This document shows positions 1-6,207 of a DNA stretch of 6,207 nucleotides, piece after piece. The translations under genes and the position numbers were made by a program. The DNA lies in contig JAUWCR010000087.1 in the NCBI GenBank assembly GCA_030609215.1, positions 1-6,207 on the forward strand, given 5' to 3'. Origin of the DNA: Actinomycetes bacterium. Lineage in GTDB: Bacteria > Actinomycetota > Humimicrobiia > Humimicrobiales > Humimicrobiaceae. The notes below the pieces were generated by a model. The model saw only the letters and a list, made by a program, of their open reading frames with translations, did not search any database and was not told where the DNA came from. Position 1 is the first letter of the stretch. Every line of letters starts with the position of its first letter.

Positions 1-1566
1 ATAAGTTTTAAAGATGATAAATCGTATCCATTTATTGCAATAACTGAAAAAGAAAAGTTTCCCAGAGTATTTATTACAAGGGATAGAAACATTAAAGCAG
101 CAAGGTATTTTGGGCCGTATACAAATGTTAATGCAGCTAATCAAACTTTAGAAATACTGCGAAGAATATTTAAAATAAGAGATTGCAGAAAAAGCAAACC
201 AGGTAAAGCGGCTGGGATGCCCTGTCTTAATTACCATATTAATCTATGTTCTGCACCATGCGTGGGTAATGTTTCTGAAAAAGAGTATGGAGATAATATA
301 AATTATATAAAATTATTTCTAAAGGGCAGAGACAGTGCAGTAATTAATATACTTAAGTCAGAAATGCAAAAACCCGTACAGGATGAGGAATTTGAGAAAG
401 CAGCAGAGATAAAGGAAAAAATTGATTCTATAAACAAGCTTGTAATAAGTCAAAAGATATTTATATATAGAAAGAATAGTTGGGATGCCGTTTCTATTAG
501 TAAAGACACAGATGAAAGTATAGCAGCTGTGAGCCTTTTTTCTTATAGAGAAGGTGAACTTATTGCAGTAAATAATTTTGTTATAAATAATATAAAGCAT
601 TTAAAAAATAAAGAAATTTTATCTGGATTTATAAAGAAATATTGTACAGATATTGATAATATGCCTTCTAAAATCTATGTTCCGTTTAAAGTAGAAGATA
701 TGAGTACAATATCTAAATGGTTTGAAGATACAAAAGGGAAAAAAATAGAAATCAAGATTCCCGAGAAGGGTGAAAAGAAAAAAATAATTGATATGGTTAC
801 TAAAAACTCGAAACTATACCTTAATAAAAAGAAGTTTGAAAAAGATGTTGGCTCAAGCAAGGTCTATAAACACATGTTGAAGTTAAAAGGAGTCCTTGGT
901 TTAGCCAATATACCCCGGAGAATTGAATGCTTTGATATTTCCAATTTAAAAAATAGTTTTCCAGTAGGTTCAATGGTAGTTTTTGTTGATGGTAATCCAT
1001 TAAATAGTAATTATAGACATTTTAAAATTAATACTGTCAGTGGCCAGGATGACTGTAGGATGATAGAAGAAATCATTGCTCGAAGGCTTAAATATTTAAA
1101 AGGGTCGAAAATAAATATAGAAGATAGCTTTTACATCAAGCCAGATCTGATAATAATTGATGGTGGAAAAGCTCAATTTAATGCTGCTTGTAATGTTTTA
1201 AGGCAGAGAGGAATTATTAATATAGATGTGATAAGTATAGCTAAAAAAGAGGAAATAATATTTTGTAATAAATACATAAGAGGAATAAAACTGGATAAAA
1301 ACTCAAATTTTATGATGATTGTAACAAAAATAAGAGATGAGTCTCATAGATTTGCTGTTAATTATCATAGGAAATTGAGGGATAGGTATATGACAAATTC
1401 TATTTTAGATGGGATTAAGGGGATAGGTGAGAAAAAGAAGTATTATATTTTTGAAAAAATTAATTCGATAGATGAATTAAAATCTAGCAGTATAAGGGAT
1501 TTATTAAATATAAAGGGTTTAAGCTACAAGGATGCAGTGAATGTCTATAACAGTTTCCACAAATAA
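1..1566 (+). CDS. uvrC: UvrABC excinuclease subunit C, 5'-truncated by window edge
   Basis: UvrC is the nuclease of nucleotide excision repair; with UvrB it cuts on both sides of a DNA lesion. The frame is open from base 1, giving 521 visible residues (numbered here from the window edge). The fragment begins at the KDDKSYPF motif (4-11), which in E. coli UvrC lies near residue 98, so about 90-95 residues holding the GIY-YIG nuclease domain (3' incision) are outside the window. YFGPYT is at 36-41. Four cysteines at 62, 75, 83 and 87 (CX12CX7CX3C) match the known iron-sulfur cluster ligands. The UvrB-interacting UVR helix pair is at about 113-145. The RNase H-like domain for 5' incision has its expected acids D312 (ECFDISN) and D387 (IIIDGGKAQF) and H449 (ESHRFAVNYH). 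Paired helix-hairpin-helix motifs end the protein (about 468-520). The truncation is due to the window, not to mutation. An internal ATG at 217 is not the start, because conserved UvrC sequence continues upstream of it. Confidence 0.97.
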   Translation: MSFKDDKSYPFIAITEKEKFPRVFITRDRNIKAARYFGPYTNVNAANQTLEILRRIFKIRDCRKSKPGKAAGMPCLNYHINLCSAPCVGNVSEKEYGDNINYIKLFLKGRDSAVINILKSEMQKPVQDEEFEKAAEIKEKIDSINKLVISQKIFIYRKNSWDAVSISKDTDESIAAVSLFSYREGELIAVNNFVINNIKHLKNKEILSGFIKKYCTDIDNMPSKIYVPFKVEDMSTISKWFEDTKGKKIEIKIPEKGEKKKIIDMVTKNSKLYLNKKKFEKDVGSSKVYKHMLKLKGVLGLANIPRRIECFDISNLKNSFPVGSMVVFVDGNPLNSNYRHFKINTVSGQDDCRMIEEIIARRLKYLKGSKINIEDSFYIKPDLIIIDGGKAQFNAACNVLRQRGIINIDVISIAKKEEIIFCNKYIRGIKLDKNSNFMMIVTKIRDESHRFAVNYHRKLRDRYMTNSILDGIKGIGEKKKYYIFEKINSIDELKSSSIRDLLNIKGLSYKDAVNVYNSFHK

Positions 1567-1722
1567 AAAGTATGTTAAATTATAGATTTAATAATATTGG
1601 AAATAAGGTTAAAATATGCATTAATATACTTTAAAATACTGCTAAGTAAAGCATAGTTATGATAAAAATGATTTATGCTAAAACTTGAAAATAAATTTTA
1701 TTAAAAAAAATAGGTAAAATTA

Positions 1723-2616
1723 TTGGCTGATAAAAAAATGAATGATAAATATAGTATAAAGTTAATAATAATAACTGGACTATCTGGAGCTGGAAAAACA
1801 GAAGCATTAAAATATTTTGAGGACGCAGGATATTATTGCATAGATAACCTGCCTTCTTACCTAATAATAAATCTTATTAAGTTCTTTTCAGAAAGAAACA
1901 GGAATATAAGCAAAATTGCAGTTGCTATTGATTTAAGAAGCGGATATTTCTTTGATGAAATATATAAGACATTGGATAATTTAAAAAAGAAAAATATTAA
2001 ATATAAAATTTTATTTCTTGAAGCTTCAAAGAGTGTATTAATGAAGAGGTTCTCACTTACCAGAAGGAAGCACCCCTTAGTTGAAGATGGAGATATTGGG
2101 GGAGGGATAGAAAAAGAAATTGAAAAAATGTATAAATTAAGAAAAGTATCAGATGTTATAATAGATACAACTTCACTAAATACTAAGGACCTAAGACTTG
2201 AAATAACTGAAAGGATATTAGGTAATAAGGAAAGAAGCAGACTTCTACAAATATCTTTAATTTCATTTGGATACAAATATGGATTACCTGAGAATGTGGA
2301 TATTGTAATGGATGTAAGGTTTTTACCTAATCCTTTTTATATGGATGAGCTAAAAGATCTTAATGGCGGAGATGAAAAGGTGATAAAATTTGTGCTTTCC
2401 CGTGAAGAAACTAAAAAGTTCTTGCGTATGTTCGAAGAAATATTAGATTTTCTGATACCAAATTATATTGACGAGGGAAAAAGTTATTTAGGTATAGGGA
2501 TCGGCTGCACGGGTGGAAAGCACCGGTCAGTTGTTATCTCAGAAAAAATGTATGACTATTTAAAGATAAAAGGCTATTCTATAAAGCTATTTCATAAAGA
2601 CATAAATAAAGGCTAA
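1723..2616 (+). CDS. rapZ: RapZ/YvcJ-family P-loop nucleotide-binding protein
   Basis: This is a cytoplasmic ATP/GTP-binding protein of the RapZ (YvcJ) family. In E. coli RapZ controls glmS through the sRNAs GlmZ/GlmY by delivering RNA to RNase E; in Gram-positives (B. subtilis YvcJ) the role is less clear, so the target here is unknown. The product is 297 residues from TTG, close to the family's usual 280-300. Visible motifs: Walker A GLSGAGKT (19-26), DNLP (41-44), RRKHPL (114-119), IDTT (147-150), SFGYKYGLP (181-189), the hallmark DVRFLPNPFY (197-206), and the C-terminal GCTGGKHRSV (261-270) of the regulatory/RNA-binding half. The start is uncertain. TTG at 1723 has a weak AGG (1712-1714) eight bases upstream; ATG at 1738 would remove five non-conserved residues but has no Shine-Dalgarno. 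The spacer after uvrC is 156 bases. The usual downstream partners yvcK and whiA are not next to it. Confidence 0.95.
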   Translation: MADKKMNDKYSIKLIIITGLSGAGKTEALKYFEDAGYYCIDNLPSYLIINLIKFFSERNRNISKIAVAIDLRSGYFFDEIYKTLDNLKKKNIKYKILFLEASKSVLMKRFSLTRRKHPLVEDGDIGGGIEKEIEKMYKLRKVSDVIIDTTSLNTKDLRLEITERILGNKERSRLLQISLISFGYKYGLPENVDIVMDVRFLPNPFYMDELKDLNGGDEKVIKFVLSREETKKFLRMFEEILDFLIPNYIDEGKSYLGIGIGCTGGKHRSVVISEKMYDYLKIKGYSIKLFHKDINKG

Positions 2617-2642
2617 AGTATATTCCAAAAATTTAGAAATTC

Positions 2643-2673
2643 AGTAACTTAATTTTTTTCAAAAAATGTTACT
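2643..2673. repeat. A/T-rich inverted repeat downstream of rapZ
   Basis: AGTAAC (2643-2648) and GTTACT (2668-2673) are perfect reverse complements. Between them a T run (2653-2659) faces an A run (2661-2666), so the stem can extend with a small bulge at 2649-2651. It begins 27 bases after the rapZ stop and could act as a weak 3' end for rapZ mRNA. It has neither a G+C-rich stem nor a T run after the stem, so it is not called as an intrinsic terminator. Confidence 0.35.
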
Positions 2674-2682
2674 CAAATTGTT

Positions 2683-2696
2683 TATATAATTATATA
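2683..2696. repeat. 14-base perfect palindrome TATATAATTATATA
   Basis: A perfect palindrome of only A and T. It contains TATAAT (2685-2690), identical to the -10 consensus, but I find no -35 element at a suitable distance. In DNA this rich in A+T it may be chance. Confidence 0.3.
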
Positions 2697-2800
2697 GTAA
2701 AATTATTGTACCAAATAAAAATTAATAATTTTATTCACTGTAGTGTAGTATTAATATTATTAAAAATCTTTAAGTATGGGTAGACTTCTATTTAATAAAA

Positions 2801-2819
2801 AAGTACTTGTAAAGCACTT
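2801..2819. repeat. Short direct repeat AAGTACTT / AAGCACTT, 11-base period
   Basis: AAGTACTT (2801-2808) and AAGCACTT (2812-2819) differ at one base and are offset by 11 bases, about one DNA turn. The pair overlaps the candidate -35 element of the gap promoter, which is where a regulator could act. AAGTACTT is itself palindromic. No known regulator site is recognised in it. Confidence 0.35.
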
Positions 2820-2835
2820 CAGAAATTGTTATAAA
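2807..2835 (+). promoter_or_regulatory. Candidate sigma-A-type promoter of the gap-pgk-tpiA-gpmI operon
   Basis: TTGTAA (2807-2812) matches the -35 consensus TTGACA at four of six positions. TATAAA (2830-2835) matches TATAAT at five of six. The spacer is 17 bases, the optimum. Transcription would start near 2842, giving a leader of about 120 bases before gap. This is the best promoter I can find upstream of gap, and its position at the head of a glycolytic operon supports it. Chance matches are common in A+T-rich DNA. Confidence 0.5.
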
Positions 2836-2853
2836 TTTGTTACAATTAGTAAC
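2826..2853. promoter_or_regulatory. Candidate operator at the gap transcription start
   Basis: TTGTTA occurs at 2826-2831 and again at 2837-2842, an 11-base period. The second copy runs into a dyad, GTTAC-N5-GTAAC (2839-2853). The group covers the candidate -10 and start site, where a bound repressor would block RNA polymerase. The half-sites resemble those of the NADH-sensing repressor Rex (TTGTTAA-N4-TTAACAA), which is known or predicted to control gap in several Gram-positives, but the half-site spacing does not match: 7 bases lie between GTTA and TAAC in the dyad instead of 6. The regulator is therefore unassigned. Confidence 0.3.
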
Positions 2854-2945
2854 TCAAGTAAGGGAAGTTTTCATTAAGCTGTAAGAGCAGTAAGATAGCT
2901 ATTAAGTAGTTAGATTTTATTAATATTTTTTAAAATAGTAATTGA

Positions 2946-3977
<1,032 letters not shown>

Positions 3978-4003
3978 TTTTATTATAATCTGAAGATATT
4001 TAT

Positions 4004-4030
4004 TAACCGGGGTTAATTTTGCCCCGGTTA
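4004..4030 (+). terminator. G+C-rich hairpin between gap and pgk, partial terminator or mRNA processing/stability element
   Basis: TAACCGGGG (4004-4012) and CCCCGGTTA (4022-4030) form a perfect 9-base-pair stem with a 9-base loop. Six consecutive G:C pairs stand out in this A+T-rich sequence. The bases after the stem (TTTAATGATT) form only a weak T tract, and pgk follows 45 bases later with a good ribosome binding site. I infer leaky termination or 3'-end protection of gap mRNA rather than a full stop. This would allow gap to be expressed above pgk-tpiA-gpmI. Confidence 0.6.
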
Positions 4031-4075
4031 TTTAATGATTAGGCTTTTTAATATGTATGATTGAGGTGATAAAAA

Positions 4076-5266
4076 ATGTTTGACAAAAAAACTATTGAAG
4101 ATATTGATGTAAAAAGAAAAAAAGTCCTGGTAAGAGTAGATTATAATGTTCCATTGGATGATAGTTTAAATGTTACTGATGATACAAGAATTAAACTTTC
4201 GTTGCCTACACTTAAATACCTTATAAAAAATGAGGCTAAAATAATATTAATTTCCCATCTGGGAAGGCCTAAAGGTAAGGTTGAGGAAAAGTTTAGGCTC
4301 ACTCCTGCAGTAAGAGAACTTGAAAAATTATTAAATAAAAATGTAAAAAAATTTGATGAAATATTCTCTTCAGAAATAAAAGAGTATATTGATAATGAAA
4401 TGGATTATACTGATATTGTAATGATTGAAAACCTAAGGTTTGATCCTGGTGAGAAATCAAATGACAGAGATCTGGCACGTTCACTGGCTTCTCTTGCTGA
4501 TATTTATGTAAATGATGCATTTGGTGCAGCTCATAGATCACATGCATCTGTAGTAGGGGTAACCCAGTTTCTCCCAGCAGTGGCAGGGTTTTTAATGAAG
4601 AGGGAAGTTGAAATACTGGTGTCATTACTGGAACTGCCAGAACGCCCATTTGTAGCAATACTTGGAGGAAGTAAAGTTTCGGATAAATTAGTTGTAATTA
4701 AAAATTTACTGGACAAGGTAGATACACTGATTTTAGGTGGTGGTATGAGTTATACTTTTTTAAAGGCTAAGGGATATGAGATAGGGGAATCTATTTGTGA
4801 GGATGATCAAATTGGTTATGCAAAAGATATGTTAGAATTAGCTAAAAAAAATAATGTTAATTTTGTATTACCTGTAGATATAACAGTTGCTAGAGAATTT
4901 GATAGAAACGCGGATAAGAAGATTGTAAACATTGATTCCATACCTGCAGGATGGCATGGGCTTGATATAGGTGAAAAAAGTATAGGCCTTTTTGAAAAAG
5001 AGATTGCAGGTGCAGGGACTATTTTTTGGAATGGTCCAGTTGGTGTTTTTGAATGGGAAAGATTTGAGGAAGGAACAAAGAGCATTGCCAGGGCAATCTC
5101 AGACAGTAGTGCTGTTACTGTAGCAGGCGGTGGTGATACCATATCAGCAATCAAAAAGTATAATTTATCTAATAAATTTTCTCATATCTCTAGCGGTGGA
5201 GGAGCTTCTATGGAATTATTAGAGGGGAAAGTACTTCCTGGAGTAGCTTCTCTTATGGATAAATAA
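4076..5266 (+). CDS. pgk: Phosphoglycerate kinase
   Basis: This soluble enzyme transfers the acyl phosphate of 1,3-bisphosphoglycerate to ADP, giving ATP and 3-phosphoglycerate. The product has 396 residues, the standard bacterial length. The N-terminal, substrate-binding domain shows RVDYNVP (20-26; the usual Phe is Tyr), SHLGRPKG (60-67), ENLRFDPGE (118-126) and NDAFGAAHRSHAS (146-158). The C-terminal, nucleotide-binding domain shows GGSKVSDK (197-204), FWNGPVGVFE (317-326), GGGDT (351-355) and HISSGGGASMELLEGK (370-385). The ATG at 4076 is preceded by GAGGTGAT (4063-4070) with a five-base spacer. The gene lies 98 bases after gap, with a hairpin in that gap, and 38 bases before tpiA, so pgk and tpiA are probably co-transcribed. 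No internal damage is seen. Confidence 0.98.
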   Translation: MFDKKTIEDIDVKRKKVLVRVDYNVPLDDSLNVTDDTRIKLSLPTLKYLIKNEAKIILISHLGRPKGKVEEKFRLTPAVRELEKLLNKNVKKFDEIFSSEIKEYIDNEMDYTDIVMIENLRFDPGEKSNDRDLARSLASLADIYVNDAFGAAHRSHASVVGVTQFLPAVAGFLMKREVEILVSLLELPERPFVAILGGSKVSDKLVVIKNLLDKVDTLILGGGMSYTFLKAKGYEIGESICEDDQIGYAKDMLELAKKNNVNFVLPVDITVAREFDRNADKKIVNIDSIPAGWHGLDIGEKSIGLFEKEIAGAGTIFWNGPVGVFEWERFEEGTKSIARAISDSSAVTVAGGGDTISAIKKYNLSNKFSHISSGGGASMELLEGKVLPGVASLMDK

Positions 5267-5304
5267 ATGGTTAATTTTTTATTATTTTGAAGGGATGATT
5301 AATT

Positions 5305-6060
5305 ATGAGAAAGCCTTTTATTGCAGGTAACTGGAAAATGAATATGACTCATCTTGAAGCAATAAAGTTTATTGGAGATGTTGAATACAAATACGAAAAC
5401 AAGAATGATTGTGAAGTATGTGTTTGTCCTCCTTTTACAGCTCTAAGGAGTGTAAAAAATATTATTGATAGCAATGCTTTAGATATAAAGCTTGGAGCAC
5501 AAAATATGTATTATGAAGAAGCAGGAGCTTTTACAGGTGAGATATCTCCATTGATGTTAAAATCTATAGGAGTGGATTATGTAATAGTAGGTCATAGTGA
5601 GAGAAGAGAAATATTTAAAGAAACAAATAAAATTGTAAATAAAAAGGTTAAAGCTGTTTTTGTTATTGGACTTAAACCAATTATGTGTATTGGTGAATCA
5701 TTAAGTATCAGGGAAAGCGGCAATGCTGAAGATTTTGTATTAGGACAGTTGGTTGAATGCTTAAGTGGAATTGAAGAAAAAGATATTATTAATTTAACCT
5801 TAGCATACGAGCCTATATGGGCAATCGGCACCGGGAAAACTGCAACATCTAAAGATGCAAATGATATGTGTTCAGCTATAAGGGGAAAATTGGAAAATCT
5901 TTTTGGTAAGGATATTTCTGAAGAAATTAGGATTCAGTATGGGGGAAGTGTAAAACCTTTTAATATAAGTGAACTTATGAGTATGACTGATATTGATGGA
6001 GCTTTAGTTGGGGGAGCAAGTTTAAAGGTTGATGATTTTATTGCAATAGTCAATTATTAA
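5305..6060 (+). CDS. tpiA: Triose-phosphate isomerase
   Basis: This soluble (beta/alpha)8-barrel enzyme interconverts dihydroxyacetone phosphate and glyceraldehyde-3-phosphate, feeding the product to Gap. The product has 251 residues, the usual length. All catalytic residues are present: N9 and K11 in AGNWKMN (7-13), the electrophile H97 in VGHSERR (95-101), and the base E169 in AYEPIWAIGTGK (167-178), which continues into mobile loop 6. QNMYYEEAGAFTGEIS (66-81) forms the dimer-interface region. Phosphate-binding motifs YGGSVKP (212-218) and GALVGGASL (232-240) close the barrel. AAGGGATGA (5290-5298) precedes the ATG and serves as ribosome binding site. The gene is 38 bases after pgk with no hairpin between them, which supports a shared transcript. 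Confidence 0.98.
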   Translation: MRKPFIAGNWKMNMTHLEAIKFIGDVEYKYENKNDCEVCVCPPFTALRSVKNIIDSNALDIKLGAQNMYYEEAGAFTGEISPLMLKSIGVDYVIVGHSERREIFKETNKIVNKKVKAVFVIGLKPIMCIGESLSIRESGNAEDFVLGQLVECLSGIEEKDIINLTLAYEPIWAIGTGKTATSKDANDMCSAIRGKLENLFGKDISEEIRIQYGGSVKPFNISELMSMTDIDGALVGGASLKVDDFIAIVNY

Positions 6061-6068
6061 ATGTTGAG

Positions 6069-6106
6069 CTGCTAAGAGTGTTACTAATTTAAAGCAGTAG
6101 TAGCAG
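6069..6106. repeat. Weak inverted repeat between tpiA and gpmI
   Basis: CTGCTA (6069-6074) and TAGCAG (6101-6106) are perfect reverse complements with a 26-base interior. An alternative overlapping stem pairs GTTACTA (6080-6086) with TAGTAGC (6098-6104), including one G:U pair. No T tract follows, so read-through into gpmI is expected. It may be a minor mRNA structure or chance. Confidence 0.25.
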
Positions 6107-6152
6107 GAAATATATAAATGGAAAAAATATTGTAAGGATATAAGAAAAATAT

Positions 6153-6207
6153 ATGGTGAATATGAAAAAAGATACAAAGAAACCAATATGCTTGATTATA
6201 TTAGATG
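6153..6207 (+). CDS. gpmI: 2,3-bisphosphoglycerate-independent phosphoglycerate mutase, N-terminal start only
   Basis: The frame is open to the window edge and ends in KKPICLIILD, the conserved N-terminal strand of iPGM, where the Asp is a metal ligand in the alkaline-phosphatase-like fold (usual form KKPxxLIILDGFG). The full enzyme, about 510 residues, converts 3-phosphoglycerate to 2-phosphoglycerate. Only about 18 codons are visible, so the call rests on this motif plus position: gpmI very often follows tpiA in Gram-positives. The start is unclear. ATG at 6153 has AAGGA (6134-6138) 14 bases upstream, which is long; the in-frame ATG at 6162 gives a more typical N-terminus but has no well-placed site. 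A stop at 6141 rules out anything earlier. Confidence 0.8.
   Translation, partial: MVNMKKDTKKPICLIILD

Noticed and set aside
1..216. uvrC beginning at the internal ATG 217
   Set aside because: The same frame is open to base 1 and encodes conserved UvrC motifs (KDDKSYPF, YFGPYT, the first cluster cysteine).
1597..1630. Promoter for rapZ from TTGGAA (1597) and TATACT (1625)
   Set aside because: The spacer of 22 bases is too long, and other pairs in 1567-1722 match the consensus poorly.
1650..1679. AGCATA / TATGCT inverted repeat after uvrC as a terminator
   Set aside because: The stem is only six pairs with an 18-base interior, has few G:C pairs and no T tract after it.
2826..2845. Canonical Rex operator
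   Set aside because: TTGT and ACAA are present, but 12 bases separate them instead of the 10 in the consensus; the overlapping dyad at 2839-2853 also has the wrong spacing.
4299..4658. 119-residue open frame on the minus strand inside pgk (similar ones at 1857-2276, 4531-4716, 4816-5154, 5592-5831, 358-600, 675-860 and 3551-3754)
   Set aside because: Each lies wholly inside a well-supported gene on the other strand, and their translations show low-complexity or codon-shadow composition with no recognisable domain.
6118..6135. ATG-led mini frame between tpiA and gpmI
   Set aside because: It ends after five codons and has no ribosome binding site.

Overview
The window is a stretch of very A+T-rich bacterial chromosome in which every gene reads on the + strand. 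From left to right it holds the 3' part of uvrC (nucleotide excision repair), rapZ/yvcJ (P-loop nucleotide-binding adaptor protein), a 347-base non-coding region, and the lower-glycolysis run gap - pgk - tpiA - gpmI. The last gene is cut by the right edge after about 18 codons. No tRNA, rRNA, CRISPR array, insertion sequence or phage gene is visible.

The neighbourhood points to a Gram-positive-type bacterium. The order uvrC - rapZ - (yvcK - whiA) - gap - pgk - tpiA is a known conserved arrangement in Firmicutes and Actinobacteria. Low G+C, A-rich coding strands, five TAA stop codons and a strong AAAGGAGG ribosome binding site before gap fit a clostridial-type genome or an A+T-rich actinobacterial-lineage genome. 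Some GAPDH features (PxGSxxDLV, the [22 protein letters not shown] segment) resemble actinobacterial enzymes, but this is only an impression from memory and the phylum is not settled.

Layout: uvrC fragment 1-1566; 156-base spacer without a convincing promoter or terminator; rapZ 1723-2616; non-coding region 2617-2963 with a good candidate promoter (-35 at 2807, -10 at 2830), small repeats overlapping it and a roughly 120-base leader; gap 2964-3977; a G+C-rich hairpin at 4004-4030; pgk 4076-5266; tpiA 5305-6060; start of gpmI at 6153 or 6162.

Together gap, pgk, tpiA and gpmI cover the triose-phosphate part of glycolysis: TpiA interconverts DHAP and GAP, Gap makes 1,3-bisphosphoglycerate and NADH, Pgk makes ATP, and GpmI moves the phosphate from C3 to C2. 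All catalytic residues I could check are present. I see no clearly new biological system. The points worth a second look are regulatory or genomic: the repeats at the gap promoter, the hairpin that may uncouple gap from pgk, and the absence of yvcK and whiA from their usual place between rapZ and gap.
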